NCBI GenBank assembly: GCA_949361645.1
Contig: OX442416.1
Coordinates: 12,025,350-12,089,349, forward strand
DNA length: 64,000 nt
Direction: 5' to 3'
Source of the DNA: Spongilla lacustris
Lineage: Eukaryota > Porifera > Demospongiae > Spongillida > Spongillidae
How positions within the stretch are numbered: the first letter of the stretch is position 1; every line of letters begins with the position of its first letter. Below, in pieces: positions 12,351 through 25,320 of the stretch. The notes under the pieces are model-generated. The model did not search any database and had not been told where the DNA came from. It was given only the letters and a program-made list of their open reading frames with translations. The translations under genes and the position numbers were made by a program.

Positions 12351-12514
12351 GGTGGGGGACATTATATCCTAGGAATGGCAGTCTCCCTGGGGGGGACACT
12401 TTAAACCAGAGGGGGACATTATATCCTAGGATATATTGTCCGGGGGGACAATATATCCTAGGATATAATGTCCGGGGGGACATTTTTTCCAGGGGGACAG
12501 CCATTCCTCCGACA
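12351..12514. repeat. Ginger1 right terminal inverted repeat
   Basis: Mirror of the left end: GGGGGACATTATATCCTAGG blocks, then TCCAGGGGGACAGCC and the terminal CCGACA. The first ATG of the transposase gene lies at 12278, some 70 bases inside this repeat, so the promoter is probably within or next to it. Confidence 0.85.
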
Positions 12515-13834
12515 ACGGTTTAATACTGGAGGCGGAACGTCTTCTTAGAGATGTTAGCATTGTTGCGGATCTTTTACCATCGAATGGCGGTGAGGTGCTG
12601 CTTCAATGCATAGCCGACATTTATACGTCCCTGGAGAACAAGAAATTATTACAAGACCATCATGAGCGCGGCAGAAGAAGGCCACGTGTCTTTGTTTCGG
12701 AAGAGCAACTTTCGTTACTTCTATCGTTTCAGTTCAGTGTTTCGGATATAGCCAGCATGCTTCGTGTATCCAGCAGTACTGTAAAACGAAGAATCGTGCA
12801 ATATGGTCTTGAGAGCATGACGGATTACAACGACATTACTGATTTGCAGTTGGACATGATTACTAATCAATTTTTTATCAACCACCCGTGTTCAGGTGAA
12901 AAAAGTTTTGAAGGATACTTAAGGCAAATGGGTTTGCGTGTTCAGCGCCAACGAATTCGAAACAGCCTTCAAAAAATTGATTGTGAGGCATTAGAAGTCG
13001 TTTCAATGGCATCCTTCATAGGAGGGTGTATTTTGTTCCCATGCCTAACAGCTTGTGGCACATAGATGGTCACCATAAGTTAATCAGGTGGCGAATCATT
13101 GTTCATGGTGGCATAGATGGTTTTTCGAGGTTGCCTGTGTATTTAAGAGCATCCAACAATAACAAATCAGAAACAGTATTACAATGCTTTCTTAGTGCAG
13201 TTACTGCATATGGTCAACAAGGGTCGTGAAAACATTTTGGTATCTCAACATATGCTGAATCATCCGGAGCGTGGACCTGGCCGTGGAAGCTGCATGCATT
13301 ACTGGTAGAAGTGTGCATAACCAGAGGATTGAGCGGTTATGGAGGGATGTATTTGTGGGGTGTATATATTTGTTTTATGACATATTCTATGCTCTTGAAG
13401 ATGAAAATTTGCTCAACCCTTCTGATGAAAATGATCTGTTTTGTCTGCATTATATATTTCTTCCTCGTATCCAACATCACCTGGATATGTTTCGTGAGAG
13501 TTACAGTCATCACAAGCTTCGGAGTGAGAAAAACAAGAGCCCTTATCAGTTATGGATCAAAGGAATGTCACAGCTGAATTCAGACCATTCAGCTGTTCAA
13601 GGTGTGTCAGAGCATATTAGTAGTTATGAGGATTATGGCATAGACTTTGCTTGTCCATGTCCTACGAGTACTAATGATGACATCGATGTACCTGATACAC
13701 AATGCCCACTGGCAGCACAGCAAATAGAACAGCTGAAGAATACCATTGACCCTATGCAGATCTCCTGTGATTATGCGGTGTCATTGTACACAGCAACCAG
13801 GGCATATGTGCACTCCTGTATTGACAATCATTGA

Positions 13835-14473
13835 ACTGTTAAATGAATTTTTCTTTTGTGCATGGTATTAATTCCTTATGCTATTAGTATAGTACCATAT
13901 GCATACTGCATGCAAGAGGCCAAAAACGTAGCGCCATCACATATGCATTAACATCAGAAGTGCATGGAAGTAAACTTTGGACTTGCGTATGCATTGCGAC
14001 GCGTAATCGTTTACTTGTCCATTGATTGGAATGTACATGTATTGGAAGAATTACTTTTCTTAATCTTTAAAAACACAACAAAGTTGATTTTCCATCGATG
14101 GATTATGTTGGGTAGCACAGATCAAAGAATTATAAATATAAATATTTGGCTTGCATTCTGCGGTCCTTTTTCAAGTAGGCCTAAAAGCATTTACATAACA
14201 TGTATGGAAATTTGCATGGAGCTCTTATTGTCCCGGCTCAACGTTTATAGCAGCACTCTCTGGCTTAGTTCGTATAACTCAGTTTCCTGGTAACATAAGT
14301 TGGAGAAGCGTTCAAACCCCATTAATTTAAAACCATCCACACAAAAACTGAAACTAACATAGTATGTAAAAAAAAAAGGATTCTTGTTGCATGTGGCTCG
14401 TTCACACATCGCATCCCACTTCAATGTTAATATAGGATTGCTGACTCCTGCATTTATTTATTAGACTGTAATT
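13835..14473. other. No gene recognised
   Basis: AT-rich flank between the dead integrase gene and the first foldback element. The open frame at 13964-14293 has no recognisable domain. I found no terminal repeat belonging to the integrase gene. Confidence 0.4.
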
Positions 14474-14485
14474 CTATATATATAT

Positions 14486-15410
14486 ATATGGAACGTTCTA
14501 TGAGATTTTGATGCTTGTGAATTTTATATATATAGCATCCAATTCAAAGCGCTATATCTTCAAAAGGGTTTGCACTATTGACTTCCTATTTTCAGCACTT
14601 CATACTACACCATTTCTCTATGCTAAAATATATTTTGGGGTCTTGCACTTACTCCGTGCCAGGATTGCAACGTCCGATACCACACCGGGTTCAAACCCGA
14701 CATAACTTTAGGTAGGAGTAATCAAATCGCTTCAAATTCGGTTTGTAGGTAGAGAGGTCCTATACCTATTGATTTGTTCTGTTCGTTAATTTTCATACAA
14801 ACCGTTACGGAGAAACAGCTGTGCAAAGTAGGTACACGTTTCCCGCTCGAATCGCGCCTTTATATATGTACACGGAACAGTTTCCATTCTCCGGAGCGCA
14901 TGAATATTCAACTATTCCTATAGGGCGTGATAACCACACCTATAAGGTCACCAAACAAACGGGCGGCTGAATTGTAGTGCTTGTTACGGTTGTTTTTCGG
15001 TGTAGATAAACGATATGGTGACGTATAACACGGGTGAAGGCGAGCTCGTCGAGTCACTGAATCAGTCGGCGGATGAGTTCGAACTGTACGAATACGACGA
15101 TCGATATTCAAGCTCGATACATTGGACGAGGATGGAAAGATTGAGATAAGTAGCGATGGCGGTCGTACCACTGACGTTGGTGGTTGTATTAGTGATAGGG
15201 AGTGAGCAGCCCCTGAATTACCAAAAGAGCCACCAGCCCCACCCCCACATAGCCAGGGGCTAATGGGGCTAGGCCCTTCAATACAAGTTCGCTCAGCAGC
15301 CCTGGGGCCAAAGAGGCCATCCCCACACAGCAGAACCACAAGCCCCCTCACTGCAAGTGCACACTATATACCTTTGGAATCATTATGCCTCATGCTGCAA
15401 TTTAAATTAA
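14486..15410 (+). repeat. FB1 left outer arm
   Basis: Unique, non-satellite arm that pairs with about 27010-27985. It contains blocks shared with foldback element 2 and the small elements at 56757-59010: GACTTCCTATTTTCA, CTTGCACTTACTCCGTGCC, GGTTCAAACCC, GTAGGAGTAATCAAATCGC and CCCGCTCGAATCGCGCC. The short open frame on the minus strand (14908-15351) is in arm sequence and is not supported as a gene. Confidence 0.85.
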
Positions 15411-17459
15411 TGGCCTCACATTCCAAATAGTGGAGCCATCAAGTGGAATTAACAGGCCCCATAATTCCAGCAAGGGAGCCACCAGCTAACCTGGCCAATG
15501 GAGCTAACATCCACAATGCCAGTGGAGACACCAGCCCTCTCGCAGATAGATCATCAGACACCCACACTGCCAGCAGGGATGTGGCCCCCACAATAATGCC
15601 AGTGGAGATGCCAGCCCTCAGGCTGCAAATGGAATCAGCATCCCCAACAATTTCAGGGGAGCAATGAACTACATGTACCAACAACACGTGATGACCTCAC
15701 TACCAGATCAATCATTAACCCTCACTCCGCAAGTGGTCTTAACAGGCTCCACACATTGGGACCAACCCCCCCTCCCCCCCCCCCCCCCCCCCCACTATCT
15801 TTCTTTCAATACAAGTTGAGTCAACTGGGATCCCCCACACAGTAGAACCACCAGCCCCCTCACCGCAAGCTCATGAACAATACCAGTGGAACCTGTAAAG
15901 TCTACACTGCAACTGAACTTAATAAATAAAGCCTCACACTGCAGCCAGCAGCCCATGGAACCATTCTTACAGAACACCCTCAGCTACCCAGGGCCAATGG
16001 GGTAGCCTCCACAAAGTCAGTGAAGATGCCACCCCAAGTTGAGTCAGCAGCCCCCACACAAACAAGGGCCAATAGGGCCAGCCCCACACAGTACAACCAC
16101 CAGCCCCTCTCTGCTCACTTCAAATAGAGCCACTAGACCCTCTACCAGTACACACTGCAAGTCCAGACGGCAGGCCACATGAGTGGAGCCCTCTCACCGA
16201 TGGAGCCCAGCAAGGAAGTACCAGCTGCCACACAACCAGTGGTTAATCGAGCCCCCAAAATAATGCCAGTGGAGAAACCAGCCCTCGCACTGCAAGTGGA
16301 TTCAGCAACCCCAAAAATTTCAGGGGTACATGTAAATGTACTTGAGGGGGAAAAGAAAACCACACATGCCCTCTTCAAACACTACAACAGAACAAGTGGA
16401 ACTTTAAGCCCTCATAGTTAATACTTAGCAGTCCCACAGCCCCCCCACCCCCCCCCCCCCCCCCCCGCTACTACCTGTCCTACATGTACAATGAAAGAGG
16501 GACCAATCAGCCCAATGGGACAGTACAACCACCAACCCTCTTCATTAGTCAAGGAACATGTACCAAGAACACATGCTGTCACTACAAGTTGAACCTCAAT
16601 GCAAGTGGACTTAACAGGCCCACCACACACTGGTGCCAGCCCTCGCCCCTCCTCCCCCCCCCCTCAGCCCCCCTCTGCTCACTACGTGTCCTTCACTGCA
16701 AGTTGCGTCAGCTGTCCATGAGCCAATGGGGGCCATAGAACTACCACTCCACCTCACTGCAATCACACACTACCTTTGGAACCAACCATTAACCCCCATA
16801 CTGCAAGTGAACTCAATACTGCAAAACCTGACCCCCACACTGCCAGCAAGGGAGCACCAGCTGTCACACAACCAGAGTGTCAATGTGGCCCCCACTTAAT
16901 GCCAGTGGAGAAGGCAGCCCTCACACTGTAAATTGAGTCAGTAGCCCCATGCAGCAATTTCAGGCGACATGTGCACGTATACACATGTACCAATGGAATC
17001 ACACATGCCCCCTTCAAACACTACCAATGGAACCAGTGGAACGTTTAGCCCTCACAGCAAGTGGACTTATTCCTTAGCAGCCTCCACAGCGCCCACCCTC
17101 ACCCCCCCACTACCTGTCCTTCACTGAAAGAGGGGGCTAATGGGACCATCACCACACAGTACAACTACCAGCCTTCCTCATTGCAAGTCAATGGAACCAT
17201 TAACTCCCAAGCTGCAATTGAACTTAGTAACCTCACACTGCAAGTCCAGTCAAAAGCACTGCACAACCAGTGGAGCCACCAGCCCTTCCACATGTGGTGT
17301 TATCAAACCGTTCACTGCCAGCCGTCAATGGAGCCCCCATAATAATGCCCATACTCTACAAATGGTTCCCTTTCATGTGTGGGTTACACTTTTAGTGAGG
17401 AGGCTGGTGACTTTGCTGACAGTGTGGGGTCTGCTAACTTCACTTGGGAAGGTGTGATG
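15411..17459 (+). repeat. FB1 tandem array, left part
   Basis: Degenerate tandem repeats with units of very roughly 60-75 bases carrying ACCAGCCCTC, CACTGCAAGTGGA and AATGCCAGTGGAG motifs. Poly-C runs (about 15776-15792, 16451-16466) sit at recurring positions. It pairs as an inverted repeat with 18350-20400: translations of 16142-16378 and 19429-19665 are identical on opposite strands. Confidence 0.85.
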
Positions 17460-17880
17460 CATAATATTGTTGCCTTTATGGACTGTGCCTACGTGTGCAA
17501 TTTACATGCAGTTGTATATTCCACATGTTACTTTTATGACATTTAAAATGGTACATGTACATAAAGCACTAGTTTCCAGCAAGAGGGTACATGTACATTT
17601 TAGATGTACAACTCAAACCTTCTTGTATGCCTTGCTTGCCTATATAAACCCTAAATTAGTACTGATAGGGCAGGTAATGATATTCACCCACCAATAACAA
17701 GGCTTCACTTCACCTCAGATAAAATTGTGTGCACAGAAAACAGGTATACAGTGGCTCCAATAGGGACTGGTAATTTACACATAGTGTGGGGGCTAGTAGC
17801 TCCACTGGTAGATGATGGCTTGCCTAAAACTGTCGGGGTGCCAAGTCCATATGCAGTTTGGGGGGGGGGGGGGGGGGGGG
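17460..17880 (+). repeat. FB1 core, copy 1, with TATATAAA motif
   Basis: Single-copy style sequence between the two inverted arrays. It is repeated directly at about 22320-22760 and is related to the core of foldback element 2 (36320-36560). A TATATAAACC motif at 17641-17650 is followed about 20 bases later by GATAGGGCAGGTAATGATATTCACC. Core similarity between elements with unrelated arrays suggests a conserved function such as a promoter or protein-binding site (inference). Confidence 0.75.
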
Positions 17881-20800
17881 GGGGGGGCTCTGGACCGTTG
17901 ATTGTAAAGGACAGGAGCTGGCCCCAGTGCTAATATAAGTCCAATTGCAGTGAGGGCTAATGGTTCCACTGGTTCCATGTGTTGTGTTAGGAGCAGGGAA
18001 TGTGTGGGTCCATTGGTACATGTAGTTCAGAGGGCTGGCATTATTTTGGGGTGACGCCTGGTTATGTGGCAGCTGATGGCTGACTGGACTTGCAGTGTGC
18101 CTAGTGGCTCCATTTGAAGTGAGCAGAGAGGGGCTGGTGGTTGTACTGTGCGGAGCTGGCCCTACAGGCTCCTGTTTGTGTGGAGGCTGCTGACTCAACT
18201 TGGGCACTGGCTTTGTGGAGGCTACCCCATCGGCTCTGGAATGGTTCCATAAGTTGTGCATGGGCATGGACATGTGAGGCTATTAAGTTCAGTTGTAGGG
18301 AACACTTTACAGGTTCCACTGGTATTGTTCACGAGCTTGAGGTGAGGGGGCTGGTGGTGGCCCCTCAAATGCTGACTCAACTTATATGCAGCAATAGAAA
18401 GGTAGCGGGGGCGTGGGCTGACCTCAGTGCGTGGTACCTGCTAGGTCCACTTGTGGAGTGAGGATTAATGGCTCATCTGGTAGTGAGGGCATGTGTTATC
18501 GATACATGTAGTTAGTGGCTCCCCTAAAATTGGTGGGGATGCCGACTCCATTTGCTGTGTGATGGCTGGCATCTCCACTGGCATTATTGTGGGGGCCACA
18601 TTTCTGCTAGCAGTGTGGGGGTATGATAACTCTATTTGTGAGAAGGCTGGTAGCTCCAATGTTTGAGCAGAGGTTCCATTGGCTTGCAATGAGGAAGGCT
18701 GGTAGTTGTACTGTGTGGGGATGGTCCCATTAACCCCCTCTTTCAGTAAAGGACAGGTAGTGGGGGGGGGGGGGGGGGTGGGCGCTGTGGAGGCTGCTAA
18801 GGAATAAGTCCACTTGCTGTGAGGGCTAAACATTCCACTGGTAGTGTTTGAAGGAGGCATGTGTGATTCCATTGGTACATGCACATGTCCACTGAAATTG
18901 TTGCATGGGGCTACTGACTCCATTTACAGTGTGAGGGCTGCCTTCTCCACTGGCATTAAGTGGGGGCCACATTGACACTCTGGTTGTATGACAGCTGGTG
19001 CTCCCTTGCTGGCAGTGTGGGGGTCAGGTTTTGCAGTATTGAGTTCACTTGCAGTATGGGGGTTAATGGTTGGTTCCAAAGGTAGTGTGTGATTACAGTG
19101 AGGCGGAGTGGTAGTTCTATGGCCCCCATTGGCTCATGGACAGCTGACGCAACTTGCAGTGAAGGACACGTAGTGAGCAGAGGGGGAGGAGGGGCGAGGG
19201 CTGGCACCAGTGTGTGGTGGGTCTGTTAAGTCCACTTGCATTGAGGTTCAACTGGTAGTGACGGCATGTGTTCATGGTATATGTCCCCTGACCAATGAAG
19301 AGGGTTGGTGGTTGTACTGTCCCATTGGCTGATTGGCCCCTCTTTCATTGTTAGTAGGGGGGAGGGCTGTGGGGACTGCTACATATTAACTATGAGGGCT
19401 TAAAGTTCCACTTGTTTTGTTGTAGTGTTTGAAGAGGGCATGTGTGGTTTTCTTTTCCCCCTCAAGTACATTTACATGTACCCCTGAAATTTTTGGGGTT
19501 GCTGAATCCACTTGCAGTGCGAGGGCTGGTTTCTCCACTGGCATTATTCTGGGGGCTCGATTAACCACTGGTTGTGTGGCAGCTGGTACTTCCTTGCTGG
19601 GCTCCATCGGTGAGAGGGCTCCACTCATGTGGCCTGCCGTCTGGACTTGCAGTGTGTACTGGTAGAGGGTCTAGTGGCTCTATTTGAAGTGAGCAGAGAG
19701 GGGCTGGTGGTTGTACTGTGTGGGGCTGGCCCTATTGGCCCTTGTTTGTGTGGGGGCTGCTGACTCAACTTGGGGTGGCATCTTCACTGACTTTGTGGAG
19801 GCTACCCCATTGGCCCTGGGTAGCTGAGGGTGTTCTGTAAGAATGGTTCCATGGGCTGTTGGCTGCAGTGTGAGGCTTTATTTATCAAGTTCAGTTGCAG
19901 TGTAGACTTTACAGGTTCAACTGGTATTGTTCATGAGCTTGCGGTGAGGGGGCTGGTGGTTCTACTGTGTGGGGGATCCCAGTTGACTCAACTTGTATTG
20001 AAAGAAAGATAGTGGGGGGGGGGGGGGGGGGGGGTTGGTCCCAATGTGTGGAGCCTGTTAAGACCACTTGTGGAGTGAGGGTTAATGATTGATCTGGTAG
20101 TGAGGTCATCACGTGTTGTTGGTACATGTAGTTCATTGCTCCCCTGAAATTGTTGGGGATGCTGATTCCATTTGCAGCCTGAGGGCTGGCATCTCCATTG
20201 GCATTATTGTGCGAGCCACATTTCTGCTAGCAGTGTGGGGGTATGATAGCTCTATTTGTGGGAAGACTGGTAGCTCCAATGTTTGAGCAGAGGTTCCATT
20301 GGCTTGCAATGAGGAAGGCTGGTAGTTGTACTGTGTGGTGATGGTCCCATTAGCCCCCTCTTTCAGTGAAAGACAGGTTGTGGGGGCTGCTAAGTAATAA
20401 GTCCACTTATTGTGAGGGCTAAAAGTTCCACTGCATGGTTCCATTGGTGGGACATGTGTTATTCCATTGGTACATGTGCGTACATGCACATGTCCCCTGA
20501 AATTGTTGGGGCTACTGACTCCATTTCCAGTGTGAGGGCTGCCTTCTCCACTGGCATTAAGTGGGGGCCACATTGACACTCTGGTTGTGTGATAGCTGGT
20601 GCTCCCTTGCTGGCAGTGTGGGGGTCAGGTTTTGCAGTATTGAGTTCACTTGCAGTATGGGGGTTAATGGTTGGTTCCAAAGGTAGTGTGTGATTGCAGT
20701 GAGGCGGAGTGGTAGTTCTATGGCCCCCATTGGCTCATGGACAGCTGATGCAACTTGCAGTGAAGGACACGTAGTGAGCAGAGGGGGGCTGAGGGGGGGG

Positions 20801-20898
20801 GGGGGGAGGGCTGGCACCAGTGTGTGGTGGGCCTGTTAAGTCCACTTGCATTGAGGTTTAACTTGTAGTGACGGCATGTGTTCTTGGTACATGTTCCC
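17881..20898 (-). repeat. FB1 tandem array, inverted part
   Basis: Reverse-complement orientation of the 15411-17459 array (GAGGGCTGGTGG, TCCACTTGCAGTG, CTCCACTGGCATTA), running up to the assembly gap. It begins with a long poly-G run near 17861-17886. Many open frames in it are by-products of repeat structure. Confidence 0.85.
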
Positions 20899-21098
20899 NN
20901 NNNNNNNNNNNNNNNNNNNNNNNNNNNNNNNNNNNNNNNNNNNNNNNNNNNNNNNNNNNNNNNNNNNNNNNNNNNNNNNNNNNNNNNNNNNNNNNNNNNN
21001 NNNNNNNNNNNNNNNNNNNNNNNNNNNNNNNNNNNNNNNNNNNNNNNNNNNNNNNNNNNNNNNNNNNNNNNNNNNNNNNNNNNNNNNNNNNNNNNNNN
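20899..21098. other. Assembly gap (200 N)
   Basis: Exactly 200 undetermined bases, a conventional placeholder for a gap of unknown size. It falls where array orientation flips from inverted to direct, so copy number and junction structure here are not reliable. Confidence 0.99.
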
Positions 21099-22319
21099 AG
21101 ACCCTCTACCAGTACACACTGCAAGTCCAAACAGCAGCCCACACCAGTGGAGCCCTCTCACAGATGGAGCCCAGCACGGAAGTATCAGCTGCCACACAAC
21201 CAGTGGTCAAATTGAGCTCCCAGAATAATGCCAGTGGAGAAACCAGCCCTCGCACTGCAAATGGATTCAGCAACCCCAAAAATTTCAGGGGAACCATGAA
21301 CTACATGTATATGTACTTGCCCCCACTATCTGTCCTTCAATGAAAGAGGGGCTAATCAGCCAATGGGACAGTACAACCACCAACCCTCCTCATTGGTCAG
21401 GGGACATGTACCAAGAACAACTTAACAGGCCCACCACACACTGGTGCCAGCCCTTGCCCCTCTCCCCCCCCCCCTCACCCCCCTCTTCTCACGACCTGTC
21501 CTTTACTGCAAGTTGCGTCAGCAGACCAGGGGCCAATGGGGCCAAGAACTACCACTCCCCTTCACTGTAATCACACACTACGTACCTTTGGAACCTGCAA
21601 CCAATAACCCAAGTGAAATCAATACTGCAAAACCTGACCCCCACATGTACACTGCCAGCAAGGGAGCACCAGCTGCCACACAACCAGAGGATCAATGTGG
21701 CCCCCACTTAATGCCAGTGGAGAAGGCAGCCCTCACACTGCAAATGGAGTCAGTAACCCCATGCAACAATTTCAGGGGACATGTGCATGTACGCACATGT
21801 ACCAATGGAATCACACATGCCCCCCTTCAAACACTACCAATGGAACCAGTGGAACTTTTAGCCCTCACAGCAAGTGGACTTATTACTTAGATGTCCCCAC
21901 AACGCTCCCCCCCCCCCCCCCCCAATACCTGTCCTTCACTGAAGGAGGGGGCTAATGGGACCATCCCCACACAGTACAACTACCAGCCTTCCTCATAGCA
22001 AGCCCATGGAACCATTAACTCCCACACTGCAAGTGAACTTAATAACCTCACACTTCAAGTCCAGTCAAAAGTGCTGCACAACCAGTGGAGCCACCAGCCC
22101 TTTCACATATGGTGTTATCAGACCATTCACTGCCAGCAGTGGAGCTAGCAGCTGCACACAACTAGGGTCAATGGGGCCACCATAATAATGCCCATACTCT
22201 ACAAATGGTTACCCTTAATGTGTGGGTTACACTGGTAGTGAGGTAGTGAGGAGGCTGGTGACTTTGCTGAAAGTGTGGGGTCTGCTAACTTCACTTGGGA
22301 AGAAAGCAAGGTGTGATGC
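21099..22319 (+). repeat. FB1 tandem array, second direct part
   Basis: Same repeat family as 15411-17459 in the same orientation. It pairs with 23000-24345 around a centre near 22720; for example 21340-21570 mirrors 23870-24100. Confidence 0.85.
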
Positions 22320-22760
22320 ATAATATTGTTGCCTTTATGGACTGTGTCTACGTGTGCAATTTACATGCAGTTGTATATTCCACTTGTTACTTTTATGACA
22401 TTTAAAATGGTACTTATTACTACATGTACATAAAGCACTAGTTTCCAGCAAGAGGGTACATGTACATTTTAGAAAAGAAATGTACAACTCAAACCTTCTT
22501 GTATGCCTTGCTTGCCTATATAAACCAACTACCATGACCCAAAATCTGATAGGGCAGGTAATGATATTCACCCGCCAATAACAAGGCTTCACTAAACCTC
22601 AGATAAACAGATACAGACAACAGGTATACACATGAACCCACTGCAAATGAAAGGCAACTTCAGTAGTTGTGTTTCTATTTGTTAGTGGCTCCAATGGGGA
22701 CTGGTAATAAACATGATGGCTCCCCTAAAAGTGTCCGGGTGCCAAGTCCATATGCAGTTT
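22320..22760 (+). repeat. FB1 core, copy 2, with TATATAAA motif
   Basis: Direct repeat of 17460-17880 with small indels. CTATATAAACC lies at 22517-22527, followed by TCTGATAGGGCAGGTAATGA. It is the centre of the second palindrome. Confidence 0.75.
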
Positions 22761-25009
22761 GGGGGGGAGGCTAGCTCCAGTGCTAAGTCCAATTGCAGTG
22801 AGGGCTAATGGTTCCACTGGTACCATGTGTTGTGTTAGGAGCAGGGAAGCAGGGAATGTGTGGCTCTGTTGGTACATGTAGTTCAGGGGGCTGGGGTCTC
22901 CACTGGCATTATTGTGGGGTGACTCCTGGTTATGTGGCAGCAGATGGCTGGCTGGACTTGCAGTGTGTCTAGTGGCTCCATTTGAAGTGAGCAGAGAGGG
23001 GCTGGTGGTTCTACTGTGCGGAGCTGGCCCCTACAGGCCCCTGTTTGTGTGGGGGCTGCTGATGCAACTTGGGGTGGCGTCTTCACTGGATTTGTGGAGG
23101 CAACCCCATTGGCCCTGGAATGGTTCCATAAGTCGTGCATGGGCTGCTGACTGCATGGACATGTGAGGCTATTAAGTTCAGTTGTAGGGCACACTTTACA
23201 GGTTCCACTGGTATTGTTCACGCGAGCTTGAGGTGAGGGGGCTGGTGGCTCATCCCAGTGGCCCCTCAACTGCTGACTCAACTTACATGCAGCAATAGAA
23301 AGGTAGTGGGGGGAGGGGGGGGGGGGTGGGCTGGTTCCAGTGCGTGGGACCTGCTAGGTCCACATGCGGAGTGAGGGTTAATGGTTCATCTGGTAGTGAG
23401 GGCATGTGTTATTGATACATGTAGTTAGTGGCTCCCCTAAAATTGTTGGGGATGCCGACTCCATTTGCTGTGTGATGGCTGGCATCTCCACTGGCATTAT
23501 TGTGGGGGCCACATTTCTGCTAGCAGTGTGGGGGTATGATAACTATTTGTGAGAAGACTGGTAGCTCCAATGTTTGTGTAGAGCTGCCTACAGGACAGGC
23601 TAAATGTTCCACTGGTTCCATTGGTAGTGTTTGAAGGGGGGTATGTGTGATTCCATTGCGATGTCCCTTGAAATTGTTGCATGGGGTTACTGACTCCATT
23701 TACAGTGTGAGGGCTGCCTTCTCCACTGGCATTACGTGGGGGCCACATTGATCCTCTGGTAGTGTGGCAGCTGGTGCTCCCTTGCTGGCAGTGTACATGT
23801 GGGGGTCAGGTTTTGCAGTATTGATTTCACTTGGGTTATTGGTTGCAGGTTCCAAAGGTACGTAGTGTGTGATTGCAGTGAAGGGGAGTGGTAGTTCTTG
23901 GCCCCATTGGCCCCTGGTCTGCTGATGCAACTTTCAGTAAAGGACAGGTAGTGAGAAGAGGGGGGGTGAGGGGGTGAGAGGGGCAAGGGCTGGCACCAGT
24001 GTGTGGTGGGCCTGTTAAGTTGTTCTTGGTACATGTCCCCTGACCAATGAGGAGGGTTGGTGGTTGTACTGTCCCATTGGCTGATTGGCCCCTCTTTCAT
24101 TGAAGGACAGGTAGTGGGGGCAAGTACATATACATGTAGTTCATGGTTCCCCTGAAATTTTTGGGGTTGCTGAATCCATTTGCAGTGTGAGGGCTGGTTT
24201 CTCCACTGGCATTATTCTGGGGGCTTGATTGACCACTGGTTGTGTGGCAGCTGATACTTCCTTGCTGGGCTCCATCTGTGAGAGGGCTCCACTGGTGTAG
24301 GCTGCTGTCTGGACTTGCAGTGTGTACTGGTAGAGGGTTTAGTGGCTCCGTTTGAAGTGAGCAGAGAGGGGCTGGTGGTTCTACTGTGCGGAGCTGGCCT
24401 TACAGGCCCTTGTTTGTGTGGGGGCTGCTGACTCAACTTGGGGTGGCGTCTTGACTGACTTTGTGGAGGCTACCCCATTAGCCCTGGGTAGCTGAGGGTG
24501 TTCTGTAAGAATGGTTCCATGGGCTGCTGACTGCGGCTATTAAGTTCAGTTGCAGTGTAGACTTTACAGGTTCCACTGCTATTGCTCATGAGCTTGCGGT
24601 GAGGGGGCTGGTTGTTCTACTATGTGGGGGGTCCCAGCTGACTCAACTTGCATTGAACGAAAGGGGGGGGGGGGGGGGGGGGTTGGCCCCTGGGTGTGGG
24701 GCCTGTTAAGTCCACTTGAGGAGTGAGGGCTAATGGTTGATCTGTTAGTGAGGTCATCACGTGTTGTTGGTACATGTAGTTCATGGCTCCCCTGAAATGG
24801 TTGGGGATGCTGATTCCATTTGCAGCCTGAGGGCTGGCATCTCCCTGGCATTATTGTGGGGCTACAGCCCTGCTGTCAGTGTGGGGGTCTGATGATCTGT
24901 CTGTGAGAGGGCTGGTGTCTCCACTGGCATTGTGGACGCTAGCTCCATTGACCAGGTTAGCTGGTGGCTCCCTTACTGGAATTATGGAGCCTGTTAATTC
25001 CACTTGTTG
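22761..25009 (-). repeat. FB1 tandem array, second inverted part
   Basis: GAGGGCTGG-type array in inverted orientation, with poly-G runs near 23309-23326 and 24663-24682. It leads into a partial copy of the outer arm. Confidence 0.8.
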
Positions 25010-25320
25010 GCTCCACTATTTGGAATGTGAGGCTATTATTAATAATTTAAATTGCAGCATGGGGCTTAATGGTTCCAAAGGTATATAGTGTGCACTTGCA
25101 GTAAGGGGGCTTGTGGTTCTGCTGTGTGGGGATGGCCTCTTTGGCCCCAGGGCTGCTGAGGGAACTTGCAGTGAAGGGCCTAGCCCCATTAGCCCCTGGC
25201 TATGTGGGGGTGGGGCTAGTGGCTCTTTTGGTAATTTAGGGGGTGCTCACTCCCTGTCACTAACACAACCACCATCGTCAGTGGTATGACCGCCATCATC
25301 CTTGACCAATGTATCTTGAA
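25010..25320 (-). repeat. Truncated internal copy of the FB1 outer arm
   Basis: About 300 bases almost identical to 27010-27345 (ATTTGGAATGTGAGGCTATT through CCAATGTATCTTGAA). The similarity stops abruptly and the array resumes. It marks the broken end of an inner foldback unit, so FB1 looks like two elements fused or partly duplicated. Confidence 0.85.

Larger units (their letters stand above)
8173..12514 (-). mobile_element. Ginger1-type DNA transposon, complete, with ACGG target duplication
   Basis: The 4342-base element has ends TGTCGTAGGAA (8173) and its mirror TTCCTCCGACA (ends 12514). Its flanks are ACGG at 8169-8172 and again at 12515-12518. A TGTNR terminus and a 4-base target duplication are the reported hallmarks of Ginger1 elements (Gypsy-integrase-related cut-and-paste transposons). 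Removing the element and one ACGG restores the reading frame of the interrupted integrase gene, which fixes the boundaries to the base. The single gene inside is on the minus strand and intact (see 8477-12278). I see no reverse transcriptase, RNase H or gag, so it is not an LTR retrotransposon. Confidence 0.93.
8081..13834 (+). pseudogene. Dead integrase-domain gene (paralogue of 61224-62651), split by a Ginger1 element
   Basis: The first 30 codons (ATG at 8081) continue in frame after the Ginger1 insertion: GG at 8171-8172 plus T at 12519 completes a codon, and the text resumes with [13 protein letters not shown], matching the intact paralogue. Downstream the copy is broken again. A one-base loss near 12990 shifts frame before the first catalytic motif (WHIDGHHK, now in the frame open at 13026). 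About 26 bases are missing near 13222, removing the second catalytic Asp (RCDKGG in the paralogue). A small insertion near 13290 shifts frame before NQRIERLW. The last segment (13271-13834) is open to a C terminus that aligns with the paralogue along its length. It is a dead gene; whether it died before or after the insertion cannot be told from this copy alone. Confidence 0.92.
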
